Positions 19,576 through 27,488 of a stretch of DNA of 64,000 nucleotides are shown here, one piece after another. Under the pieces are notes generated by a model. That model searched no databases. It saw only the letters and a list, made by a program, of their open reading frames with translations, and was not told where the DNA came from. Positions within the stretch are counted from its first letter, which is position 1. Each line of letters opens with the position of its first letter. Made by a program: the position numbers and the translations under genes. Source of the DNA: Methylomagnum ishizawai (GTDB taxonomy: Bacteria; Pseudomonadota; Gammaproteobacteria; Methylococcales; Methylococcaceae); contig NZ_FXAM01000001.1 in the NCBI RefSeq assembly GCF_900155475.1, positions 2,800,881 to 2,864,880 on the forward strand. Direction: 5' to 3'.

Positions 19576-20256
19576 ATGCGCCGCGCCGACCGACTGTTCC
19601 AGATCGTACAAATCCTGCGTAATAAACGCTTGGTGACGGCCAAGGCGCTTGCCGAGCGCCTGGAAGTATCCGAGCGCACCATCTACCGGGATATCCAGGA
19701 TATCAGCCTGTCCGGCGTACCCGTGGAAGGCGAGGCCGGCGTCGGCTACCGCTTGCGGCATACCATCGACATTCCACCGATCATGTTCAGCGCCGACGAA
19801 ATCCAGGCTTTGGTGGTCGGTGCGCGGATGGCCAAGACCTGGGCGGGCACCGAGTTGGGTTGCTCGGCGCAATCGGCGCTGGACAAGATCACCGCCGTCA
19901 TCCCCGCCGAACTCAAAACCAAGATCGAAGACAGCAAGCTGTTTTCGCCAAGGTTCTCGCAGCGCCAGGACTTGGATATCGACCTGGATATTTGCCGCAA
20001 AGCCATCGACGACAAGCGCGTGATCACCATGAGCTATCGCCGCGCCGACGGCGAGCAAAGCCTGCGCCGCATCCGACCGCTGGGCTTGTACTTTTGGGGC
20101 AATGTCTGGACCTTGGTCGGCTGGTGCGAGCTACGCGCCGACTTCCGTAGCTTCCGCCTGGACCGGATGCAAAGCCTACAGCCGGAAGATGCGGCTTTCA
20201 CCGATGCCGAAGGCCAAAGCTTGCAAGACTTCCTCAAGCGGATGAACTGTGAGTAG
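19576..20256 (+). CDS. WYL-domain transcriptional regulator (YafY-like)
   Basis: A 226-residue regulator. It has an N-terminal winged helix-turn-helix of the HTH_11/DeoR type (RLFQIVQILRNKRLVTAKALAERLEVSERTIYRDIQDI) and a WYL-type sensor domain (KRVITMSYRRADGEQSLRRIRPLGLYFWGNVWTLVGWCELRADFRSFRLDRM). The start is the ATG at 19576. A frame open from 19468 overlaps the VOC gene and is rejected. Regulators of this type commonly control a neighbouring VOC- or DinB-like gene, which matches the context here. Confidence 0.88.
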   Translation: MRRADRLFQIVQILRNKRLVTAKALAERLEVSERTIYRDIQDISLSGVPVEGEAGVGYRLRHTIDIPPIMFSADEIQALVVGARMAKTWAGTELGCSAQSALDKITAVIPAELKTKIEDSKLFSPRFSQRQDLDIDLDICRKAIDDKRVITMSYRRADGEQSLRRIRPLGLYFWGNVWTLVGWCELRADFRSFRLDRMQSLQPEDAAFTDAEGQSLQDFLKRMNCE

Positions 20257-20359
20257 CTATCGGCAAGCGCCGGGCACTGGCAGGATGGTACCGCTTCATC
20301 TTTTTTAAACATAAGGCTTGACTCACCCCCCAGAACATTGTTTAATAGGCGGCTCAAGC

Positions 20360-20435
20360 GGCTAGGTAGCTCAGTTGGTAGAGCAGGGGATTGAAAATCC
20401 CCGTGTCGGCGGTTCGATTCCGTCCCTGGCCACCA
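20360..20435 (+). tRNA. tRNA-Phe (GAA)
   Basis: A 76-nt cloverleaf with encoded CCA. The acceptor arms GGCTAGG and CCTGGCC pair with one G-T. The D-loop contains TAGCTCAGTTGGTAGAGC. The anticodon stem GGGGA/TCCCC holds loop TTGAAAA with anticodon GAA. The T-loop is GTTCGATTC. It is a common integration target and an integrase remnant lies just downstream. Confidence 0.96.
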
Positions 20436-20444
20436 TACAAAACA

Positions 20445-20475
20445 AAGGCTTACGCGGTTTTCCGGGTAAGCCTTT
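20445..20475 (+). terminator. Rho-independent terminator after tRNA-Phe
   Basis: AAAGGCTTAC and GTAAGCCTTT form a 10-bp stem followed by a run of T. Confidence 0.75.
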
Positions 20476-20502
20476 TTGTTTTTCCGAAAAAAATTCCGAA
20501 AA

Positions 20503-20670
20503 TCATTCCTTCCCGGCGGGTTTCGCCCTCCCCGGCTTGCGGTTGTAGACCCGTTCCGTGATTTTCGGATCGGTGTGCCCTGCCCCGGCCCGGCGCTCGG
20601 TTTCCTCGGTGTCGCTGATACCTTTGGCCTTCAAGTCGTGGAATGTGAACCGCTCGGCCAGGCCGCGGAG
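20503..20670 (-). pseudogene. C-terminal fragment of a tyrosine-recombinase integrase
   Basis: The last 55 codons read ERFTFHDLKAKGISD...AGHTDPKITERVYNRKP. This matches the end of phage-type integrases: the HDL(R/K) box, the AGH box and the catalytic Tyr in ERVY. Upstream of this the homology stops abruptly and a different, plus-strand, gene remnant begins. It is thus a 3' relic of the enzyme that probably integrated this element at the adjacent tRNA-Phe. Confidence 0.75.
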
Positions 20671-20946
20671 CTTGAAACCATGCTCAAGGAGCGGCACGAG
20701 CGGCACAGCGAAACAACACCAGTGGATGAACTGATAGCCGAAGCCTTCCACGTCGAGAAGACGGAAAAGAGTTTCGGCCACCGGCATTACACGGCAACGC
20801 GCATCTTGATCGAATGCGGCATCAAGGAACCCAAGGCCGCGCAAGCCAGCATGGCAAACGCCTATTTGAAGCGGATGGGATTCAAGCAAGTCCAGAACGA
20901 AGGCTTGCGAGGCTATTGGCTGGAAAAGCGCCCATACAGGCCATGA
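20668..20946 (+). pseudogene. C-terminal fragment of a phage/plasmid replication-type protein
   Basis: About 92 codons (LETMLKERHERHSETTPVDELIAEAFHVEK...GHRHYTATRILIECGIKEPKAAQASMANAYLKRMGFKQ) read like the helical tail of primase/helicase proteins in integrative elements. The specific family is not certain. Its N-terminus is missing: the frame upstream is only the complement of the integrase fragment. The two truncated genes meet tail to tail at about 20668, the footprint of a deletion. Confidence 0.5.
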
Positions 20947-21391
20947 CCACTATTTTTTTCCAGGAAAGCGTTTTTTGCCTGCTTCCTTGCTTCTTTCCAG
21001 TATTTCCAAGGGTTCCATGGCAAAAACCCTGCTTCTATCCTGCTTCTATCCTGCTTCTATCCCAATCTCCAGAATCAGAGAAGCAAGGAAGCAGAATAGA
21101 GGGGAAGCAAGCAGGAAAAAGCAGGAAAAAAGCAGGTTGCTTCCCCTGGAACCCGCGCCGTTACTGGAAAGAAGCAGGGAAGCAGGCATTTTCGGGTTTA
21201 AAAAAAAAATAACTTCACGGTCACCGAAAGCGGTTCTCCTTCCACTCCCTCGCGTCGATTACACCCAGCACCAGGAGCAACACCTAGCCCCAGGGCAGCG
21301 CCCGGAAAACCCCCCAGGATCATCGTTTTTTTTCCTCGCTAAATACATGTGCCTCACCGCAATTCCGCAGTGAGTTTTAAGAGGTACGTGT
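20947..21391. other. non-coding stretch with GAAGCAGG-type repeats and a duplicated gene end
   Basis: From 20960 to 21190 short AGCAGGAAAAAGCAGG / GAAGCAGG-like motifs recur on both strands. At about 21213-21275, read on the minus strand, GVIDAREWKENRFR followed by a stop closely matches the last residues of the protein encoded at 21515-22045. This is a leftover copy of that gene's 3' end. No complete gene is visible. Confidence 0.55.
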
Positions 21392-21502
21392 ATGAAAAAT
21401 AAGAAATTTGATGGTTTTTTGAAGTTGGTTGAACGTTACGTTACTGCTTGTATTGTTCGAGAAGTCCTTAACGAACTTTGGGATCTGATTACGGGGGGGT
21501 AA
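21392..21502 (+). CDS. small protein of unknown function (36 residues)
   Basis: Begins MKNKKFDGFLKLVERYV and ends NELWDLITGG. It is helix-forming, with one Cys. A GAGG site lies about 8 bp upstream. It sits between two copies of the DUF457 gene end. I do not recognise it, and coding status rests only on the ribosome site and codon composition. Confidence 0.4.
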   Translation: MKNKKFDGFLKLVERYVTACIVREVLNELWDLITGG

Positions 21503-21514
21503 CCCCCTTTCCTA

Positions 21515-22045
21515 TCACAGCCACCGGAAACGGTTGTCCTTCCACTCCTTCGCGTCGATCAATCCCGACTTGTAGTAGTCGGCCCAGTCGAAGAGGAAGG
21601 GCGAGAACTCGCCGCCTCCCCAATGTCGGGAAAGCATCCCCACCGCAACGCACGCCAGGACCACAGCCCCGGCGAACCAGTATTCCCCGCTCTGGCCCGT
21701 GCGAAACCTGCCGCCGAACAGATGAAAGCGCCGATCCGACCACCACCCGAGCGGAACGCCCTGGATCGTGCAAGCATCGGCCACGACATGGGAAAGCCCA
21801 CCAGCGGCGAACGCGGCCACGACATGATGCCAATCCCACAAGACCAGGCCGAACGCCAGGCCCAGCAGCCAGTAAGAAACGAAGTGCGTGACGGTGCGAT
21901 GTTTCGGCGACCGGCGACCGAATAGCGGCGGAATCCATTCCAGCCAATCCGGCGCGGTTGATCCGGCAACGGCCACCGGCACCAAGACCGGGTTCCATAC
22001 CGCAGTTACGGCCCCGGCTATCAAAACATGGTTAATCCATTTCAT
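21515..22045 (-). CDS. YdjM/DUF457-like membrane-bound metal-dependent hydrolase
   Basis: A 176-residue membrane protein. NHVLIAGAVTAVW...GSTAPDWLEW near the N-terminus, HRTVTHFVSYW and the later GGLSHVVADACTIQGVPLGWW are the His/Asp clusters of the YdjM (DUF457) family of LexA-binding or metal-dependent inner-membrane hydrolases. Three or four membrane segments are present. It is the last of three tightly packed minus-strand genes, abutting the next one (stop/start at 22045/22046). In mobile elements this family appears as an accessory gene; no substrate is known. Confidence 0.75.
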   Translation of the reverse strand: MKWINHVLIAGAVTAVWNPVLVPVAVAGSTAPDWLEWIPPLFGRRSPKHRTVTHFVSYWLLGLAFGLVLWDWHHVVAAFAAGGLSHVVADACTIQGVPLGWWSDRRFHLFGGRFRTGQSGEYWFAGAVVLACVAVGMLSRHWGGGEFSPFLFDWADYYKSGLIDAKEWKDNRFRWL

Positions 22046-22882
22046 TTACCTAGTTACCTCGACTAGATAATTATTAACTTGGTCGTAAATCTCGTCCCGG
22101 CATTGCCCGGCCAGGGCAAGCCGCGCCGCAACTATCGCCGCCCGCGCCGCGTCCAAATCCCCGGCAGCAGTCGCAACCTCTTTCAGATAGCCAATCTGTT
22201 CTTCTGCCGGGGCTATTCCCGCCTGGACCCGCTCTTGGCTTCGAGCTTCCACGCTTTCACCTATCCCGATCATCCTTAACGCCCTATCCCGATCCGCCAA
22301 AGCCTTTAGAAGCGCCGCCACGTTCGCGGCCACTTCGCCGCGCCGCTTGGCTTCTTGTTCCCTCATACGGAATTGCTCATCAGCGGAATACAAGGGCATT
22401 TCCGCCACGATACCGGCGTAATACCTGGATAACCCGGCTGTGTCGAATGTGGATACCGTGTTGTTTTCGGTATATCTGCCACCTGCGACAGCTTTGATTT
22501 CTAAACCCCATTTCGGCCTTTCGGGGAAACAATTAACCACTGTCTTGAATAATGAATCAGCATCTATTTCCTTTGAAAGTTTAATCGGGGATATATGGCG
22601 GAAATCATCTCCTTCCCGACCACCAAAGCGCGGGATTTTGTATGGTTGAACCTGGGGCGGAAGCGGGGCTTTATCGCGAGTCGGCGCGGGTTGAATCTTC
22701 GGCGGTGGCGGTTCTTCGGCGGGTTTGTCTTGCCATGGGAAGTCATACGCCTTTGCCGGTTTGATGCTGGCGTACACAGCCAGCAGGAACACCGCCAGAT
22801 ATATCAGCAGCAATAAGAAATTCAGGCCCACCAAGAACGGCCAATAATCCGGGCTAGTTTTGTTTCGCGGCACGGCGACCAC
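22046..22882 (-). CDS. single-pass membrane protein of unknown function
   Basis: A 278-residue protein. It has one N-terminal membrane segment (FLVGLNFLLLLIYLAVFLLAVYASI), then a Pro-rich linker (PAEEPPPPKIQPAP), a short strand-rich part (WGLEIKAVAGGRYTENNTV) and a long helical, probably coiled-coil, C-terminal half (FRMREQEAKRRGEVAANVAALLKALADRDRALRM). I do not recognise the family. Its 5' end overlaps the upstream ATPase gene by 29 bp, so the two are translationally linked. The topology suggests a cytoplasmic N-terminus with the bulk in the periplasm. Confidence 0.65.
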   Translation of the reverse strand: MVAVPRNKTSPDYWPFLVGLNFLLLLIYLAVFLLAVYASIKPAKAYDFPWQDKPAEEPPPPKIQPAPTRDKAPLPPQVQPYKIPRFGGREGDDFRHISPIKLSKEIDADSLFKTVVNCFPERPKWGLEIKAVAGGRYTENNTVSTFDTAGLSRYYAGIVAEMPLYSADEQFRMREQEAKRRGEVAANVAALLKALADRDRALRMIGIGESVEARSQERVQAGIAPAEEQIGYLKEVATAAGDLDAARAAIVAARLALAGQCRDEIYDQVNNYLVEVTR

Positions 22883-23600
22883 TCCCCAGCATCTTCAACC
22901 CGCCCAGCACCGCCGCCAGTTCCCACGATCCGGCCATCATCGCGGCCATGATGAGAATCCACATCAGCATGGGCGTAGCGTCATAAGCGACTTCCGAACC
23001 AAGGCGGAACGTTTGTGGTTCAGCGGCGAGTACATCTTTCCGCAGGCCCGGCGCTATCCGGCCTTCATCCGCCGCCGTCATCACCCACACACCAGCGGCC
23101 CGCACGCAGTCTTGAACCAACTTGAGCTTTCGCCCGCTCAGGTTGTGCGCGTCATCCACGAACAGCACCGCGCCGGTTTCCCGCAGGTATTCCGGGAGCA
23201 TGTCCACCCGTTCCCACGCCTTGAGCCGCGACCAATGCCTGTCATCGTCGGAGTTCTTCCGGCTGGCCCACCAGAGTTCAAGCTGTCGGGTATCCGTCCA
23301 CGCCGACAGCGGGCGAACCGCGGCCAGATGAAGCGGTTCCGCCGCCCTGGACGCCCACACCCGAGCGGCGTCCTTCCTGAGCCGGTCGAGCCAGTAGCTT
23401 TTTCCCGAGGCGTGCGCACCTGTGATGAGAACAGGCCGCTTCGTGCTGATATGCCGCTGTTCGAGTACTTCCCCGAACTTCCGATTTTTCCGCACGTAGA
23501 GCGCTTGAGCGTGTTCGCGCCCATCGGCCCGCTTCCGGTAATGCTTTTTGATCGCCAAAAACTGCATTTTGACCCTCCGAAATCTCTCGAAAAACGTCAC
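22854..23600 (-). CDS. membrane-anchored P-loop ATPase (Zot-like layout)
   Basis: A 248-residue protein. Walker A is GAHASGKS at about residues 62-69 and Walker B is AVLFVDDAHN. The C-terminal membrane segment is PMLMWILIMAAMMAGSWELAAVL. ATPases with a C-terminal membrane anchor occur as assembly proteins (Zot/pI) of filamentous phages, and the gene is followed by two membrane-protein genes. However, I do not see coat or replication genes of such a phage, so this is only a layout resemblance. It is the first gene of the minus-strand trio; its promoter region was split by the IS4-family insertion at 23732. Confidence 0.65.
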   Translation of the reverse strand: MTFFERFRRVKMQFLAIKKHYRKRADGREHAQALYVRKNRKFGEVLEQRHISTKRPVLITGAHASGKSYWLDRLRKDAARVWASRAAEPLHLAAVRPLSAWTDTRQLELWWASRKNSDDDRHWSRLKAWERVDMLPEYLRETGAVLFVDDAHNLSGRKLKLVQDCVRAAGVWVMTAADEGRIAPGLRKDVLAAEPQTFRLGSEVAYDATPMLMWILIMAAMMAGSWELAAVLGGLKMLGSGRRAAKQN

Positions 23601-23731
23601 GTTTTCCCCGTCAATTCCATTAAAGCTTTGGGGAATACAGTGGATTAGCCCCCAAAACTCGATTTATCGGAATAAAACGGTCGTTTAATTACGATAAAAT
23701 TCACCCATTAACATTACATTAAAACCGGTAC

Positions 23732-25152
23732 ACCAGCCCTTTCAAAGTGACTACTTTTTACCCCTAAGCAATTGATAAGTCGAGACATGAGGCTGTTTAG
23801 GATCGTAGGGAGGCTTGGTTTTGGGCTGTTTGGGGCCGCGTGAATGCTTTTTCAGGGCGCGCAGATTGACGTGGCGGGCGGTGTCACGCAGCCAGGCGGC
23901 GAATTCGGGCGGGGCGCAGGCGGCGACGAACCGCCAATCCAAGCCTTCGCCCAGTTGGATGAGCGCGAGGAAAGTGGCGGCGATCTCGTGGGCGATATAA
24001 TACCCGGAGATATCCTTAGACACGGGTTTTTGATGGGCGCAGTCCAGCGCCGAGATCATCACCGAGAAAATATTATAGGCCACCAGGGCCACGGCGAAGC
24101 CGAACAGGGCGGCCTTGGGATAGGCCAGGGTTTCGATCTCGGAATTGAAATGCTTTTCGACGTGTTGGAAAGCGGTTTCCAGGGTCCAGCACCTGCGGTA
24201 GAGGTCGGCGACGGCGGCGGCGGGTATCTCCGCGGGAAGGTCGGTCAGGAGGTCGATGAAGGCGTCTCCGTCGCGGCTGGGTTGTTCGAGTTCGACGCGG
24301 ACCAGGCGATAGGGCCGCCCGGCCACGCCGACCCGCTTTTCCAATAGCCGCCGGCCCGCATTTTCATCGGCGCAGGAAAACAGGGTTTCCTCGGTCAGCG
24401 GCAGGTTCTGGTGCAAGCGCATCAAGGCGTAAGCGCCCCGGCCATGGACTTGGCCGAGGAGTCCCAGGGTGCAGAAGTTGCGGTCGGCGATCCACAGTTC
24501 CCCGGCCTTCATGCTGTCGGCCACGGCGTCGAGCAGGCGGCGTTCCTGGGCATGGCCGTCCTCGCAAGGGAACACGTCCCGCATCAGGCGGCGTTCCGGG
24601 TCGAACACCACCAGCGACTTGCCCGGCAACGCGGCCCCGCTGACGTTCTGGTGGACGGCGAGGCGTTTCTCGCTCGCCGCCAGGCAGTTGCCGTCGAGGA
24701 TGCGGACCGGGTATCCCGGCAACCAGGGTTCGGGGATGAAACCCAAGGCATCGAGGATAGCCGATAGGTCTTCCGAGGTATCGCGCAGCAGGGCTTGGGA
24801 CACGGGTAATTCAACGCCCTTGAGTTTTTCGTACAGCGCGGATACCGTTACCCCAAGGGGTTCCGGCTGTTTCTGATAAGCCGCGTTGATCGAGGGATGG
24901 ACCTTGAGGACGACGCTCAGCATCAGGTCGCATACCGTCGAGAACAGGATTTCCCGCGTGTATTGCTCCTTGGCGTTCTCCAGGAAAATCCGGTCCAGCC
25001 TCTCCGCCGAAAAGCAGCGTTCGAGTAGGCCGTACAACAGGCAGGACAGGGGCATTTTCTGGCGGAATAGCTCTAGCATGGCTCTCGACTCGCGGTAGGG
25101 GTATTTATGAATTGGATAGGGTTATTGATTATTCCAGTTTGAAAGGGCTGAT
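23732..25152 (-). mobile_element. IS4-family insertion sequence
   Basis: A 1,421-bp element with ends ACCAGCCCTTTCAAA (left) and ATCAGCCCTTTCAAA (complement of the right). The flanks share CCGGTAC at 23725-23731 and 25153-25159, a 7-bp target duplication (the match can be read as 9 bp by shifting the ends). It landed between the divergent ATPase and resolvase genes, 15 bp before the resolvase ATG. Confidence 0.85.
23751..25079 (-). CDS. IS4-family transposase
   Basis: An intact 442-residue transposase. It has an N-terminal helical region (DRIFLENAKEQYTREILFSTVCDLML). The catalytic positions are VRILDGNCLA, WIADRNFCTLG and the YRRCWTLETAFQHVEKHF block, which carries the conserved Y-(2)-R-W-x-E signature of IS4 enzymes. 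It fills the element between the inverted repeats. Confidence 0.92.
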   Translation of the reverse strand: MLELFRQKMPLSCLLYGLLERCFSAERLDRIFLENAKEQYTREILFSTVCDLMLSVVLKVHPSINAAYQKQPEPLGVTVSALYEKLKGVELPVSQALLRDTSEDLSAILDALGFIPEPWLPGYPVRILDGNCLAASEKRLAVHQNVSGAALPGKSLVVFDPERRLMRDVFPCEDGHAQERRLLDAVADSMKAGELWIADRNFCTLGLLGQVHGRGAYALMRLHQNLPLTEETLFSCADENAGRRLLEKRVGVAGRPYRLVRVELEQPSRDGDAFIDLLTDLPAEIPAAAVADLYRRCWTLETAFQHVEKHFNSEIETLAYPKAALFGFAVALVAYNIFSVMISALDCAHQKPVSKDISGYYIAHEIAATFLALIQLGEGLDWRFVAACAPPEFAAWLRDTARHVNLRALKKHSRGPKQPKTKPPYDPKQPHVSTYQLLRGKK

Positions 25153-25167
25153 CCGGTACACTGGCGC

Positions 25168-25842
25168 ATGACCACCTATGCCTACATCAGGGTCTCGACC
25201 GACGCCCAAGACCTGAACAACCAGCGCCACGGGGTGATCGAGTACGCCAAGAAACACGGCCTCGAACCGCTGTCCTTTTTCGAGGACACGGCCAGCGGCA
25301 AGAAGTCATGGAAGGCCCGCGACCTGGGGAAGCTCCTGGACCAAGCCAGGGCCGGGGATGTGCTGGTGGTGGCGGAGATTTCCCGGCTGGCCCGTTCCAC
25401 CCTGCAGGTGCTGGAAATCCTCCAGGAAGCGGCCAAGCAGGAGATTGCAGTTCATGTGGCAAAGTCCAACATGGTGATGGACGGGAGCCTAAACAGCAGG
25501 ATTACGGCGGTGGTGCTGGGATTGGCGGCGGAGATCGAGCGGGAATTCATCAGCGCTAGGACCACGGAGGCGCTGGCCCGCCGCAAGGCCGAGGGGAAGC
25601 CATTGGGCCGACCGAAAGGGCGGGTTTCGGCGGTTCACAAGCTGGACAAGGACCAGGACAAAATCAAGGAAATGTTGGCGAAAGGGGTTCACAAGACCAG
25701 CATAGCCCGGCTCCTGGGCTGCAACCCGGACACGCTGTACGAATGGATGAAGGCGAACGGGCTATCCAGGCACATCAAGAGCCGGAAGCCAGCGGCCCCG
25801 GTTCCTGTATCAGCCACGAAGCTTAAGCGGAAGTCTCGTTGA
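25168..25842 (+). CDS. serine recombinase / resolvase
   Basis: A 224-residue site-specific recombinase. The N-terminal catalytic domain begins YAYIRVSTDAQDLNNQR with the nucleophile Ser about residue 9, and continues with VAEISRLARST and GLAAEIEREFISARTTEAL. A C-terminal helix-turn-helix follows (GVHKTSIARLLGCNPDTLYEWMKANGL) and then a basic tail. It probably belongs to the decayed element beside tRNA-Phe, where it would resolve or invert DNA. Its promoter was separated from the gene by the IS4-family insertion just upstream. Confidence 0.9.
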   Translation: MTTYAYIRVSTDAQDLNNQRHGVIEYAKKHGLEPLSFFEDTASGKKSWKARDLGKLLDQARAGDVLVVAEISRLARSTLQVLEILQEAAKQEIAVHVAKSNMVMDGSLNSRITAVVLGLAAEIEREFISARTTEALARRKAEGKPLGRPKGRVSAVHKLDKDQDKIKEMLAKGVHKTSIARLLGCNPDTLYEWMKANGLSRHIKSRKPAAPVPVSATKLKRKSR

Positions 25843-25928
25843 TCGCTTGTTGCTGGGGTCGCTTGGTGGGCGTAGGATCGCGCCGCGTCCCGGCGATTTA
25901 TCTATAAAATATTTTAACTTAAGTAATT

Positions 25929-26447
25929 ATGAGAATAATAACAAAAATTAAATTAGTACTATTTTTTATATTATTAATGTCAGCATTTTAATCTTTTTCA
26001 GATAGTTTGTGCGGTGACCCGCCTAAAGAATTTAAAAATTCAAATAATACACTATTTCAAGAAGACATTAAGGGTGAAGCATCAATTATATCAAAACGAC
26101 TTGGTTCTGGTTCTGTTGATGCCGAAATAAAAAAAGGTACTGAGGTGCTTTATCAAAAGTACACAAACATAGATAAAACACTTATTGATTCATATTTCAT
26201 GTATATGGTTTGTATAATAATAACAAATGATAAAAATACAACATCTGAAACTAAAATTAATCAACTGGTACAATTCCATAAAGAGTTGTTTTCTAAAGCC
26301 GAAAAAGATAAAGAACAGATTGCAAATGAATTATCGGATACAAAGGCATCGCTAAGCAGAATTGAATCAAAAATTCAAAAACTAGAATCAGTAAATCAAA
26401 AAACCAAAGAAAAGATCGCTTTTTCATTAGACATGTTCCCAAGCTAA
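25929..26447 (+). pseudogene. AT-rich secreted-protein gene with a nonsense codon and IS-truncated end
   Basis: ATG at 25929 opens a signal-peptide-like stretch (MRIITKIKLVLFFILLMSAF), then TAA at 25989-25991. The same frame continues as SFSDSLCGDPPKEF and on to a helical, Lys-rich C-terminal part (ELSDTKASLSRIESKIQKLESV). The final MFPS is encoded by the inverted repeat of the insertion sequence at 26430, so the true C-terminus is lost. Base composition is far more AT-rich than the surroundings, pointing to foreign origin. Family unknown. The distal frame could be translated from TTG at 26007, but without the signal sequence. Confidence 0.65.
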
Positions 26448-27486
26448 CCTATTGTTTTTAATGATAATTTAAAATTCCAGAGGCCAGCACCAATATAAAT
26501 GAAGGTATCTAATAAATGTGCCAGATGGTTTCTTGAGCGATGTACTAAACTATGCAGACATTTCATCCCGCCGATGGCATGCTCAACAGCCACGCGGGTT
26601 TTAGCAAGCTTCCGATTATGTTTCTTCTGTGTTGGTGTTAATTTCGGATCAGGATTCGCTTTGGACTTCTTTGGCTTTTTATGGGGGATTTGAATGGCCC
26701 GTGCGTGGGGATAATCATTTTTAATGCCTTGGAATCCGAGATCAACCTCGATAAGTTGCTTTTGAAACCATGGCAAGGCGGGCGGAAATTCCGTCTTAAA
26801 CAGGGCATAGTCGTGGACACTTCCCGGCACGGTGGAGCTAAGGAATAGGATTTTCTTGGCGGGGTTGGCAATCACTAGGTTATTAACGCCGTGATGTTTT
26901 TTTTTACCGCTGTAGCGTTGCTCTTGTTGGGATTTATCCTGGGGCCTGAGGGTCGCCCGCTCCGTGCCATCAATGATGATAGTAGGTTGTTTTTCAAGGA
27001 GTCTATCCAGCGCCTCAACCGTCTTGACCGAACGTTCGGGAAGTGTTTTCAGATGGGCTAGGCTCGCTTGAAGGATGGGCAGCAGTGTTTCTAAATGATC
27101 GAAAGCATGGCCTCCACTGAAACCAAAGAGATAGCCCAGTACGTCGTAACTGGGATAGTTTTTCAAGTAATAAAGGACAAAAAACAGCCGGTGTCCAAAG
27201 CTAGATAGATAGCCTGGGAAAGCGGGGCTAGGCGCGTCGAGCGAAGGGCCACCGTACTGGTCACGATAAGTTGATTCAAAAAACAGAAGTAAATGCTTGA
27301 ACTGATCTTTGGTAAGTCCGGTCAAGGCTTTGCAAACACGATCATTGCCGATGTCGTCAAGGCTGCTAAAGATCATTGTGGAAGCACCATTAAAAAGGAT
27401 TCGTGGGGAATTGCGATTGATCTTACTCTGCGGACCTTGCAGTAACAATTATGAACAGAATATTTATGATGCCTTGGGAACATCTC
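26430..27486 (-). mobile_element. IS5-family (DDE_Tnp_4) insertion sequence, copy 2
   Basis: The same 1,057-bp element as at 287-1343, inverted. TA lies at 26428-26429 and 27487-27488. Its left flank is the AT-rich pseudogene and its right flank is a truncated IS4-type transposase, so it inserted at or near an older junction. Confidence 0.9.
26444..27376 (-). CDS. IS5-family DDE_Tnp_4 transposase (copy 2)
   Basis: Nearly identical to the transposase at 397-1329, with only about three residue differences. Intact and full length. The start is taken at the ATG equivalent to copy 1; a TTG-initiated form would begin at 27448. Confidence 0.88.
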   Translation of the reverse strand: MIFSSLDDIGNDRVCKALTGLTKDQFKHLLLFFESTYRDQYGGPSLDAPSPAFPGYLSSFGHRLFFVLYYLKNYPSYDVLGYLFGFSGGHAFDHLETLLPILQASLAHLKTLPERSVKTVEALDRLLEKQPTIIIDGTERATLRPQDKSQQEQRYSGKKKHHGVNNLVIANPAKKILFLSSTVPGSVHDYALFKTEFPPALPWFQKQLIEVDLGFQGIKNDYPHARAIQIPHKKPKKSKANPDPKLTPTQKKHNRKLAKTRVAVEHAIGGMKCLHSLVHRSRNHLAHLLDTFIYIGAGLWNFKLSLKTIG

Positions 27487-27488
27487 TA

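Noticed and set aside
20476..20946. 156-residue plus-strand gene after tRNA-Phe
   Set aside because: Its first 60 codons are the complement of the integrase tail. Only the distal part looks coding, so it is listed as a fragment.
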